Shown: positions 1 to 7,268 of the stretch, one piece after another
Position numbering within the stretch: the first letter of the stretch is position 1
How the letters are laid out: each line of letters begins with the position of its first letter
Origin: Enhygromyxa salina
GTDB lineage: Bacteria > Myxococcota_A > Polyangia > Nannocystales > Nannocystaceae
Direction: 5' to 3'
NCBI RefSeq assembly: GCF_002994615.1
Contig: NZ_PVNK01000260.1
Location: 1-32,440, forward strand
DNA: 32,440 nucleotides
Made by a program: the position numbers and the translations under genes
Notes under the pieces: generated by a model
Told to the model about the DNA's origin: nothing
Seen by the model: the letters and a program-made list of their open reading frames with translations, nothing else
The model's database searches: none

Positions 1-79
1 TTTTCGCCGAGGGCGCGAAGCCAAAACGCCGCTGTACCGGGCGTACTGCAAGTTTTGGCGACAAAGCCCTCGGCGAAAA
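1..79. repeat. Nested inverted repeat at the window edge
   Basis: Bases 1-14 (TTTTCGCCGAGGGC) are the exact reverse complement of 66-79, and inside them 20-27 (GCCAAAAC) is the reverse complement of 52-59. The right arm lies within the 60-bp direct repeat at 63-122, so the left arm is a partial inverted copy of that element. The structure would fold into a long stem with a 24-base loop. The element may continue beyond the window start. I infer a small non-autonomous palindromic repeat; no transposase is visible. Confidence 0.7.
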
Positions 80-122
80 GGCCAAGCGAGGCGGCGCGAG
101 GCATTGCACCCCGGGCTGCTAG
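63..122. repeat. 60-bp direct repeat, copy 1
   Basis: This 60-base segment is identical, base for base, to 636-695. It begins AAAGCCCTCGGCGAAAAGG and ends GGGCTGCTAG. The two copies bracket the MVP remnant, whose stop codon (119-121 on the plus strand, read on minus) falls inside the last four bases of this copy. The perfect identity in non-coding DNA suggests a recently spread dispersed repeat or recombination at it. Confidence 0.9.
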
Positions 123-563
123 GCCCGGGACGAGTCGAGCATGACGGCGTCGACCAGCTCGCGCCGTGAGCTGCTCGTCGTAGCCGAGCAGCTCGCTCGC
201 GGGCCCGACGATCACCCGGCGGCCGTGGCGAGAGGCGACCAGCGCCGCGTGGTTGGTCGGCACGTAGATCGACAGCGCCCACGGCGTCTCGACCTCCGCG
301 CAGGTCATGCGGTGGGCCTGGGTCGCGCCGATCCACAGGTTCCAGTCCTTGACCGAGACCCGCCGCGCGACGTGCTCCTCCTTGCGTGGATCGACGAGGT
401 AGCTGACCTCGCCGCGGACGAGGCGGACCTTGCCCGTGGCCCGATCGCGCACGTAGATGCCCGACTCGGGATCGACCCCGATCGCGTTGATGATGACCGC
501 GTCGTGATCGTTGCCGACGTGGGGCTCGCCGCTGTCGGGGTGCAGGACCTCGGCCTCGATTGT
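119..563 (-). pseudogene. Major vault protein (MVP) homologue, internal fragment, frameshifted
   Basis: The minus strand reads as a vault-protein segment without a start codon. Recognisable stretches are ILHP-like 'VLHPDSGEP', 'AIGVDPESGIYVRDRATGKV' and 'IYVPTNHAALV' followed by 'VIVGPASELLGYDEQL'. From memory they align with animal MVP 'ENEGIYVQDVKTGKVRAVIG' and 'YRVPHNAAVQVYD...RVVFGPELVSLGPEEQF', that is, the last MVP repeats just before the shoulder domain. The frame is closed upstream by a stop inside the palindromic repeat near 595. Beyond 'YDEQLTA', near base 160, coding character moves to the next frame, giving 'RELVDAVMLDSSRA' and a stop at 119-121. All 13 of those codons end in G or C. 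The N-terminal repeats, shoulder, cap helix and cap ring of an 800-900-residue MVP are missing. MVP builds ribonucleoprotein vaults in eukaryotes and homologues are known in some bacteria. Here I infer a non-functional relic left by repeat-mediated deletion. Confidence 0.75.
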
Positions 564-565
564 CC

Positions 566-586
566 CCGCCGGGCAGCGCCCGGCGG
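566..586. repeat. GC-rich short palindrome
   Basis: CCGCCGGGC (566-574) and GCCCGGCGG (578-586) form a perfect 9-bp stem with a 3-base loop. It sits exactly at the upstream edge of the MVP-like reading frame, so it marks the truncation point together with the larger inverted repeat just beyond it. Confidence 0.7.
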
Positions 587-593
587 AGCCATG

Positions 594-695
594 CTAGCAG
601 CCCGGGGTGCAATGCATCGTGTCGCCTCGCGCCGGAAAGCCCTCGGCGAAAAGGCCAAGCGAGGCGGCGCGAGGCATTGCACCCCGGGCTGCTAG
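594..695. repeat. Long palindromic element containing direct-repeat copy 2
   Basis: 636-695 repeats 63-122 perfectly. Its last 22 bases (674-695) are the reverse complement of 594-615, and 665-675 is the reverse complement of 624-634. The whole element can therefore fold into a stem of roughly 33 paired bases, with an 8-base bulge (616-623) and a loop that holds the rest of the repeat. The outer ends are CTAG on both arms. This resembles a REP- or MITE-like mobile palindrome. From 696 to 869 I see no further gene or repeat. Confidence 0.8.
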
Positions 696-869
696 CCATC
701 GATTACAGGTTGTTAGGAGTCGCCCGCGGCAAGCTCGGTGTAGCTAGCGAAGCACCGGACCACGAACGGCGCGGAACATGACACGGCCACCGAGCAGACG
801 CAACGAGCGGTGGGCGTCGGAGGCCGAGCGTCACGATAGCGGCCAGGGCCTGCGTGATACCCTCCGCTC

Positions 870-2150
870 ATGTCTCGCCTTCGCTTGGTCGCCCTCGCCC
901 TGTCTAGCCCCCTGATTTTGACGGCCTGCCCGGGCACCAACAACGCCGACAGCGGGTTTGGGACCTTCGCAACGCTCTCGTCGACCTCGGGCGGCGAGAC
1001 CGCGGGGGACGGCGACGCAGACGGCGACGGCGACGGCGATCCGGCGGAGACCGGCGACACCGACTCGGGCGGCGCCAGCTGTGGCGACGGGGTCGTCGAT
1101 AGCGGCGAAGAGTGCGACCTCGGGCCCGACAACGCCGAGACGGGCCAGTGCACGCCAAACTGCACGATCGCGACCTGCGGCGACGGCTTTGTCTACGAGG
1201 GCCTCGAAGAGTGCGACGACGGCAACAGCGACAACACCGACGCGTGCGTCGAGGGCTGCGTCGCCGCGACCTGCGGCGACGGCTTCGTCCAGACCGGCGT
1301 CGAAGACTGCGACGACGGCAACGACGACGAGACCGACGGCTGCAACACGATGTGCCTGCCCGGCACCTGCGGCGACGGGGTCGTGCAAGCGGGCGAGCAG
1401 TGCGACGACGGCAACCGCGACACGAGCGACGAGTGCCCGGCCTGCCAGCTCGCCTACTGCGGCGACGGCTACACCCAAGCCGGCGTCGAGCAGTGCGACG
1501 ACGGCAACGAGATCGACACCGACGCCTGCCTCCCGGTCACCTGCGTGCCCGCGAGCTGCGGCGACGGCTTCCTCCACGAGGGCGTCGAGGGCTGCGACGA
1601 CGGCAACCTCGACGACTCGGATCAGTGCCCCGGCAGCTGCCAGGACGCCTTCTGCGGCGACGGCTTCGTCCACGAGGGCTTCGAGACCTGCGACGACGGC
1701 AACAACGTCAGCGACGATGGCTGCGACGCCGAGTGCATCGCCGAGTGCGGCGACGACTGCTGGGGCGAGTTCGGCTGCTTCACGGACTCGGGCCGCTGCA
1801 TCCGGTTCTCGTGCCGGGCCGGCGACGCCGGGCCCAACTGGTGCGACAGCTGCATGGGCTGGGAGGAGATCACCTACGATCAGTGGCTCAACCAGGGCTA
1901 CTGCGAGGACGTGACCGCCAAGTACCGCGCCGACTACGGCTACGCGACCAGGTGTGGCGGCGTGGCCAGCTGCTGCGTCGACGAGGACAGCTGCGGCGGG
2001 GGGGACAACGCCTGGCACTTCTCCGACGGCAACAGCAACTACTACACCGGTCCGTGCCTCGGCTGTCAGGGCGTGGACAACTGCACCCATTGGAACAGCA
2101 TCGACAACAGCAGCTACACGCGACTGAGCGTGTGTGAAAAGTTTCAATAG
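870..2150 (+). CDS. DUF4215 Cys-rich repeat lipoprotein
   Basis: A 426-residue predicted surface lipoprotein. The N-terminus has a hydrophobic signal ending in the lipobox LTAC (Cys at about residue 20), followed by a Thr/Ser/Gly- and Gly-Asp-rich linker to about residue 68. Seven tandem repeats follow, each opening CGDG and carrying a C-D-D-G-N core, as in the myxobacterial DUF4215/TIGR02232 family. Such acidic, disulphide-rich repeats are found on exported proteins and may bind calcium, though no specific function is known. The last 140 residues form a different Cys- and Trp-rich region (CWGEFGC, CDSCMGW, SCCVDED) that I do not recognise. The ATG is chosen because the signal peptide begins there; no strong ribosome site is visible. 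It stands alone, with a long AT-richer gap downstream. Confidence 0.88.
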   Translation: MSRLRLVALALSSPLILTACPGTNNADSGFGTFATLSSTSGGETAGDGDADGDGDGDPAETGDTDSGGASCGDGVVDSGEECDLGPDNAETGQCTPNCTIATCGDGFVYEGLEECDDGNSDNTDACVEGCVAATCGDGFVQTGVEDCDDGNDDETDGCNTMCLPGTCGDGVVQAGEQCDDGNRDTSDECPACQLAYCGDGYTQAGVEQCDDGNEIDTDACLPVTCVPASCGDGFLHEGVEGCDDGNLDDSDQCPGSCQDAFCGDGFVHEGFETCDDGNNVSDDGCDAECIAECGDDCWGEFGCFTDSGRCIRFSCRAGDAGPNWCDSCMGWEEITYDQWLNQGYCEDVTAKYRADYGYATRCGGVASCCVDEDSCGGGDNAWHFSDGNSNYYTGPCLGCQGVDNCTHWNSIDNSSYTRLSVCEKFQ

Positions 2151-2538
2151 CAGTCTGCTGTCTGCAATCTACAATCCGCGTAGGAAACGCGGGGCGGCAG
2201 CGCCCACGCTCGACCTCACCATCGGTACCAATATTGATCCCGACTGCGCGGTCCGGCCAGCGTGCCAAGCCATACTACATGTCCAAAAGATCACCAACTG
2301 GCCAAAACTGACCAAAGTGGTCCCCTTAACCTCAGTGGCGCTTTTGTCCTCAGTGTGGATATTTGGAACATTCGCGGCAACCCCCGCGGCCTGACCCCTG
2401 GGCGGGCCACGCAGTATGCCTAATACCGGTGGCGCGATTACGCCCCTTTTACGCTTCCGCATTCGTCGCACTCCGCTTCTTCTCCCCTCAAAAAAATCGA
2501 GCTAGAAAAACTACACCATTGTCGATACCTTTTGAGCG
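2151..2538. other. Gene-free AT-richer intergenic region
   Basis: These 388 bases separate two plus-strand genes for exported proteins. The stretch is clearly poorer in GC than the flanks, especially 2260-2370 and 2485-2530. A small stem (CCGCG 2176-2180 with CGCGG 2188-2192) lies shortly after the DUF4215 stop and could help end its transcript, but no T-run follows. Promoter elements for the cytochrome gene probably lie in the AT-rich part; I could not fix a convincing -35/-10 pair. Open frames here lack coding character. Confidence 0.5.
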
Positions 2539-5295
2539 ATGACACATCGCGCTCTGTTGTTCCCGATCCTGACGGCGGCTTTGCTCTTCGGTACGACCAC
2601 CGGTGAAGCACAGGCTGCACCTCCGTTCACGGCATTCGAGAGCGGACACGTGCGCCCCCTCGCCCTCTCGCCCGATGGCAAGCGTCTGTTCGTCGTCAAC
2701 ACCCCCGACAACCGACTCGAGATCTACAAGGTCACGGATAGCGGGCTCGAGCACCGGGCGTCGGTGCCCGTCGGGCTCGAGCCGGTCGCGGTCGCGGTTC
2801 GGTCAAACAACGAGGTCTGGGTCGTCAACCACCTGTCTGACAGCGTCAGCGTCGTCGCCGTCAGCGGCCTGGCCCCGCGGGTCAAGAAGACCCTCTACGT
2901 CGGCGACGAGCCCAACGACATCGTGTTCGCTGGCCCGGGCTCGTCGCGGGCCTTCATCAGCGCCGCGCACCGGGGCCAGAACGCGCCCTTCGATCCGCAG
3001 CTGACCACGCCGAGCGTCGGTCGAGCCGACGTCTGGGTGTTCGACGCGAACGACCTCGGCGCCGGACCGGGCGGCACGCCGCTGTCGATCGTCAACCTGT
3101 TTAGTGACGTACCACGAGCGCTGGCCGTGGGCCCCGACGGCGACACGGTCTACGCGGCCGCGTTGAACTCGGGCAACCAGACCGCGCTCGTGCCGCTCGC
3201 CCTGATCCCGGACACCGGTGAGGCCGACGGCGGCATCCCGCTGCCCAACGTCCACCACGGCGGGGCCCCCGAGCCCGACATGAGCCTGATCGTCAAGTAC
3301 GACGGGAGCCACTGGGTCGACGAGCTCGGGCGAACCTGGGACGACAAGATCAAGTTCAACCTGCCCGACAAGGACGTGTTCGTGATCGACGCCAACGCGG
3401 CGACCCCCGAGCTGCTGCCCGGCGACGACGGCTTCTTCGCCCACGTCGGCACGACCTTGTTCAACATGGCCGTCAACCCGGTCAACGGGAAGGTCTACGT
3501 GACCAACACCGAGTCCCTCAACCACGTCCGCTTCGAGGGCCCCGGGATCTTCGCCGACACCACCGTCCGCGGCCACCTCGTCGACAACCGCATCACCGTG
3601 CTCGACGACGACGGCGTCCACCCGCGCCTGCTCAACCCCCACGTCGACTACAGCACCTGCTGCGCCCCGGTCCCCAACGCCGAGACCGAGCTCAGCGTGT
3701 CGCAGCCCCTCGGCATGGCGATCTCCTCCGACGGCGAGGTCCTCTACACCGCGGTGCTCGGCAACGACAAGGTCGCGATCTACTACACGGCCGAGCTCGA
3801 GGACGACATGTTCTACCCCGACGTCGCCGATCAGATCCCGGTCAGCGGCGGCGGCCCGACCGGCGTGGTCCTCGACGAGGCCCGCGACCGCCTCTACGTG
3901 ATGACCCGCTTCGACAACGGGATCTCGATCGTCGACACCGATCTCCGGGAGGAGGTCGACCACCTCTCGATGCACAACCCCGAGCCGGCCTCGATCATCG
4001 CCGGGCGCCGCTTCCTCTACGACGCGGCCCTGACCTCGAGCCACGGCGATCAGTCCTGCGCCTCATGCCACATCTTCGGCGACAAGGACGATCTCGCCTG
4101 GGATCTCGGCGACCCCGACGGTGACATCAGCTCGACCCCGGCCAACGTCCTCGACAACCTCGGCGTCGGCCACAGCGACTATCACCCGATGAAGGGGCCG
4201 ATGACGACCCAGAGCCTGCGCGGGCTCGACAACCACGGGCCGATGCACTGGCGCGGCGATCGCAACGGCAAGCACCTCGGCCCGCCCGCGCAGCCCAACG
4301 ACGGCGCGTACAGCGAGGTGGCCGCGTTCAACACCTTCAACATCGCCTTCCCGGGCCTCGTCGGCCTCGACCAGGAGCTGCCCGTGGCGCAGATGCAGGC
4401 CTTCACCGACTTTGCGCTCCAGATCGTGTACCCGCCCAACCCGATCCGGGCCCTCGACAACTCACTCAACGCCGACCAGCAAGAGGGTGAAGACTTCTTC
4501 AACAACAACCTCACCTTCAACAACTTCGTCAACGACGTCGACTTCACCTGCGCGGACTGCCACGTGATCGACCCCGAGGGCAACGCGGAGTACGGCGTCG
4601 AGCGCCCGGGCTTCTTCGGCAGCGACGGCCAGCTCGTCCAGGCCGAGTTCTCACAGACCTTCAAGGTCCCGCACCTGCGCAACCTCTACACGAAGGTCGG
4701 CACCTTCGGCTATCCCGACAACGACGTCTTCTTCAACCAACCCAGCCTGCCCTTCTACGACCCCAGCCACCAAGGCGACCAGATCCGCTCGTTCGGCTTC
4801 ACCCACGACGGCTCGAAGGACACGCCGATGCGCTTCTTCAACGCCTTCGCCCTGACCCCTGACGGGTTCCAGGACTTCGACAAGATGCGCAAGGTCGCCG
4901 AGTTCGTGTACGCGATGGACTCGAACCTCAAGCCGATCGTCGGCCAGCAGGTCACCCTCACCAAGAACAACCTCGGCGACGTCTGGTCGCGGATCGACCT
5001 GCTCGAGGCCCGCGCCGACGCGGGTGAGTGCGAGCTCATCGTCAAGACCCGGCTCGGCGCCGTCGAGTTCGGGCTCTATTACACGGACGGCGCGTACACG
5101 ACGAGCTTCTCGGCGATCCCAGATCTCGGCGCCTTCCAGGTCCTGCTCCTCGCCCAGGCCTCGCCGCTGACCTTCACCTGCACCCCGCCGGGCTCCGGCC
5201 TCCGCCTCGGCGTCGACCGCGACGGCGACGGCTTCCGCGACGGTGACGAGCTGATCGCCCACAGCGATCCGGCCGACCCCTGGGACACGCCCTAA
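2539..5295 (+). CDS. Secreted beta-propeller di-heme cytochrome c (cytochrome c peroxidase/MauG-like)
   Basis: A 918-residue exported protein. A Sec signal peptide covers about residues 1-27 (LLFPILTAALLFG...AQAA). Residues 30-490 carry YVTN-type propeller blades, seen as repeated phrases such as LALSPDGKRLFVVNT and MAISSDGEVLYTAV. Two heme c sites follow: C507-A-S-C510-H511 and C671-A-D-C674-H675. This pairing of an N-terminal propeller with a C-terminal di-heme region is typical of the periplasmic cytochrome c peroxidase/MauG-like superfamily. The C-terminus holds a calcium-loop-like DRDGDGFRDGDE, as in thrombospondin type-3 or dockerin repeats. A role in periplasmic electron transfer or oxidation is likely but the substrate is unknown. 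The start is the first ATG before the signal; the upstream ribosome site is weak. No maturation genes lie nearby. Confidence 0.88.
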   Translation: MTHRALLFPILTAALLFGTTTGEAQAAPPFTAFESGHVRPLALSPDGKRLFVVNTPDNRLEIYKVTDSGLEHRASVPVGLEPVAVAVRSNNEVWVVNHLSDSVSVVAVSGLAPRVKKTLYVGDEPNDIVFAGPGSSRAFISAAHRGQNAPFDPQLTTPSVGRADVWVFDANDLGAGPGGTPLSIVNLFSDVPRALAVGPDGDTVYAAALNSGNQTALVPLALIPDTGEADGGIPLPNVHHGGAPEPDMSLIVKYDGSHWVDELGRTWDDKIKFNLPDKDVFVIDANAATPELLPGDDGFFAHVGTTLFNMAVNPVNGKVYVTNTESLNHVRFEGPGIFADTTVRGHLVDNRITVLDDDGVHPRLLNPHVDYSTCCAPVPNAETELSVSQPLGMAISSDGEVLYTAVLGNDKVAIYYTAELEDDMFYPDVADQIPVSGGGPTGVVLDEARDRLYVMTRFDNGISIVDTDLREEVDHLSMHNPEPASIIAGRRFLYDAALTSSHGDQSCASCHIFGDKDDLAWDLGDPDGDISSTPANVLDNLGVGHSDYHPMKGPMTTQSLRGLDNHGPMHWRGDRNGKHLGPPAQPNDGAYSEVAAFNTFNIAFPGLVGLDQELPVAQMQAFTDFALQIVYPPNPIRALDNSLNADQQEGEDFFNNNLTFNNFVNDVDFTCADCHVIDPEGNAEYGVERPGFFGSDGQLVQAEFSQTFKVPHLRNLYTKVGTFGYPDNDVFFNQPSLPFYDPSHQGDQIRSFGFTHDGSKDTPMRFFNAFALTPDGFQDFDKMRKVAEFVYAMDSNLKPIVGQQVTLTKNNLGDVWSRIDLLEARADAGECELIVKTRLGAVEFGLYYTDGAYTTSFSAIPDLGAFQVLLLAQASPLTFTCTPPGSGLRLGVDRDGDGFRDGDELIAHSDPADPWDTP

Positions 5296-5339
5296 GAGGG
5301 GCTGTCGAGGACCTCGCAGGCGTCAGCTACTTTGCCATG

Positions 5340-5355
5340 GCCCCCGAAAGGGGGC
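5340..5355. terminator. Stem-loop between convergent genes
   Basis: GCCCCC (5340-5345), a GAAA tetraloop and GGGGGC (5350-5355) form a perfect 6-bp GC stem 45 bases after the cytochrome stop and between two convergent genes. It lacks a T-tract, so it may act as a factor-dependent or bidirectional terminator. A 23-base unit ending CCCCCGCGGGCG occurs just beyond it at 5358-5380 and again, with three differences, at 5388-5410. Confidence 0.5.
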
Positions 5356-5437
5356 TGGCTGTCCAGGACCCCCGCGGGCGTCGGGGGGCTGTCTTGGGCC
5401 CCCGCGGGCGCGCAGGGCTGGACGCTCGTGGGGGCTC

Positions 5438-6313
5438 TCAGGTTCGGACGATCTTCATGCGCTGGAGGACCAGCGCCTTGGCCAGGCCGTCTTGGAGCGT
5501 GCTGAGGGTGTGGAGGTTGGAGAGGTCAACCCCCAGCGCGACGATGGTTCGGGCGGTCTTCGGCGACATGCCGACGAGGAAGACCTCGGTGCCCAGGAGG
5601 CGGACCGCCCGAGCCAGGCGGATGATGAGCTGCGCCGCCGCGGTGTCGAACACCGGCACACCCGAGATGTCGATGATCGTCGCCCGAGTCTGCAGGCGCG
5701 CGATCTCGTGGAGGAGCTTCTCGGTCAGGAGCTCGGCTCGGAAGGTGTCGAAGGTCCCGACCAGGGGCACGACGAGAATCCCGCGGACGACCGGAGCGAT
5801 CGGCGTCGAGGCCTGACGAATCATCTCGAGCAGGTCGGTCTTCTCTTCGAGAGCCGACTCGAGCTCGACCAGCTGCGACTCGAGGCGCTCGAGCTCGTGC
5901 TTGACCGCGCGCTCTTGGAGCTCGGTCTCGCGCTTGACGGTGAAACGCATCGTGCAGACGAGGACAAACTCGAAGAACCACTCCTCGACCGCCTCGCGCA
6001 GAGCCTCGCCTCCGTCCTCGGACCCGAGCGCGCTGCGGACCTCTTTGCGCAGGGTCTGGGCGAAGAAGCGGAGATCCGAGAAGGTCAGCCCGACCTCCGA
6101 CAAGGTCTCGATCAGCCCCTGGACCACCTTGCGGATCGCCTTGCGCTGGCTCGCCTGGATGTCTGCAGCCAGGGCACCGAGCGTCGCCTCGACGTGACCG
6201 CGACACCTCTCCTCGCCGATACGCGAAAAGGCGCTGGTTACACGTCCGGTGAGGTGCTCGACGATGGCGTCGGCGAGCCCTTCTTGTACGCGTTCGAGCC
6301 CAGAGAACGGCAT
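5438..6313 (-). CDS. RsbR-family stressosome protein (RsbRD-like N-terminus + STAS)
   Basis: A 291-residue protein. Residues 1-125 are helical and resemble the RsbRD-type RsbT co-antagonist N-terminal domain. Residues 128-168 form a charged coiled linker. Residues 170-283 are a STAS domain with the family phrases STPIAPV, PLVGTFD, IIDISGVPVFDTAAAQLI and EVFLVGMSPKTA. T170 and T224 match the two threonines that RsbT phosphorylates in Bacillus RsbR. RsbR paralogues form the outer shell of the stressosome and modulate release of RsbT. The gene lies 12 bases after the V4R-like gene on the same strand, so the two are probably one transcript. The partner RsbT and RsbS genes are 1 kb away on the opposite strand. 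The ATG is the first in frame after the preceding stop. Confidence 0.88.
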   Translation of the reverse strand: MPFSGLERVQEGLADAIVEHLTGRVTSAFSRIGEERCRGHVEATLGALAADIQASQRKAIRKVVQGLIETLSEVGLTFSDLRFFAQTLRKEVRSALGSEDGGEALREAVEEWFFEFVLVCTMRFTVKRETELQERAVKHELERLESQLVELESALEEKTDLLEMIRQASTPIAPVVRGILVVPLVGTFDTFRAELLTEKLLHEIARLQTRATIIDISGVPVFDTAAAQLIIRLARAVRLLGTEVFLVGMSPKTARTIVALGVDLSNLHTLSTLQDGLAKALVLQRMKIVRT

Positions 6314-6325
6314 CGCGCGACGACT

Positions 6326-6829
6326 CTACCAGCTCACGTGATACGTACAAGCTGAATCGCCCTTGTCCATACAACCCTCGCCATGCTCGACCAGCGCTTG
6401 CTCGCCGTAGCGGGAGCATGACCCCTCGACGATCCCCATGTGGAGCGCACACGGAAACCTTGGCGTAAAAGTGAGCACGGCACCGTCTTCGCCTTCCAGC
6501 ACGCAGGTGATCTCACCCACGCCTGCTCCGCGCGCGTTGAGCCGATAGGCGTGGTCGAGGCTCATCAGCAGCGTCTGGATGCCATCGATATTGGGCGGAA
6601 AGTCGGCGGCCTCGACCATCTTCCTGCCGACCTTCATGACCGCCACGCGACCGAGCTCGGCTTCAATCTTGTAGTATAGCGCGCTCGCCCAAGCGAAGTC
6701 GTACCAGCGTTCAGGATCGATCCGGTCGACGCCAACCGCGGCGAGCAGCTTGTTGACGACGCCCTTCGAGTGACCCAGGGCGAGGATGAACGAGTTGAGC
6801 GCGGCGCCGTTGTACTCCCTCTTATCCAC
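6326..6829 (-). CDS. V4R-like ligand-binding domain protein
   Basis: A 167-residue cytosolic protein without signal or membrane segment. The C-terminal half resembles V4R (4-vinyl reductase) sensor domains: 'MGIVEGSCSRYGEQ' followed by a closing block with C-x-D-K-G-D-x-A-C-T-Y-H-V-x-W, whose two cysteines are spaced as in the usual V4R metal or ligand end motif. The N-terminal phrase 'RIDPERWYDFAWASALYYKI' recurs in the neighbouring remnant. The start is GTG at 6829, supported by GGGAG with an 8-base spacer. Its position just before an RsbR gene suggests it supplies or senses a signal for the stressosome; that is inference. Family assignment is moderate, and a related heme or small-molecule binding fold is possible. 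Confidence 0.65.
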   Translation of the reverse strand: MDKREYNGAALNSFILALGHSKGVVNKLLAAVGVDRIDPERWYDFAWASALYYKIEAELGRVAVMKVGRKMVEAADFPPNIDGIQTLLMSLDHAYRLNARGAGVGEITCVLEGEDGAVLTFTPRFPCALHMGIVEGSCSRYGEQALVEHGEGCMDKGDSACTYHVSW

Positions 6830-6853
6830 TCAAAAAACTCCCAGTGAAATACT

Positions 6854-7196
6854 AGTACGTGATCCGTCGCCAAGTGTCCATACAATCCCGAGATCCACAA
6901 TCATCCGCGCGCTCTCGGGTGACACCCCGACCACGACCACCTCGACCAGCCGGCTCATCAGCTGCGCGGTTGCGGTATCGACCACCGGGATCCCCGCGCG
7001 GGTTTGAGCGCGGGCGATTTCGTGGCGCAACTTCGCAGCCGTGGAGCGAGATCGCCCAGGCGCGGTCGCACCAGGTGTCGGGCTCGATCTGAGCGAACTC
7101 CGCATCGCGCAGAAGCCTGTCGAGGATGGCCTCGCACACGATCCGAAGATCAGGCCCTAAACCGCGACCTATGCGCCCTGGCGCGTTCTCGATCAC
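6854..7196 (-). pseudogene. Scrambled remnant of a second V4R-like/RsbR pair
   Basis: Three pieces of two different genes lie head to tail on the minus strand. From 7196 to about 7045 the frame reads 'QIEPDTWCDRAWAIS', matching the N-terminal part of the adjacent V4R-like protein (RIDPERWYDFAWASA). From about 7040 to 6890, in another frame, it reads 'KLRHEIARAQTR', 'IPVVDTATAQLMSRL' and 'VVVVGVSPESARMIV', a STAS domain with internal deletions relative to the RsbR at 5438-6313. The last 45 bases (around TGTATGGACA and ATCACGT) resemble the 3' end of the V4R-like gene. No single frame gives a complete domain. I infer that a duplicated V4R-RsbR pair decayed by deletion. Confidence 0.65.
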
Positions 7197-7268
7197 TTAT
7201 TTCTTCCGCGACAAATTGTAGTAGACTGCGTTCTGCAGCCTCTCTCGGGATGGGCTGACGAACTCGCC

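Noticed and set aside
305..682. 125-codon minus-strand frame starting in the palindromic repeat
   Set aside because: It reads the vault remnant out of frame; only the frame with MVP similarity shows family residues.
831..2147. Long open frame antisense to the DUF4215 gene (438 codons)
   Set aside because: It mirrors the repeats of the sense gene, its protein is Val/Ala low complexity, and the sense strand has a signal peptide and family motifs.
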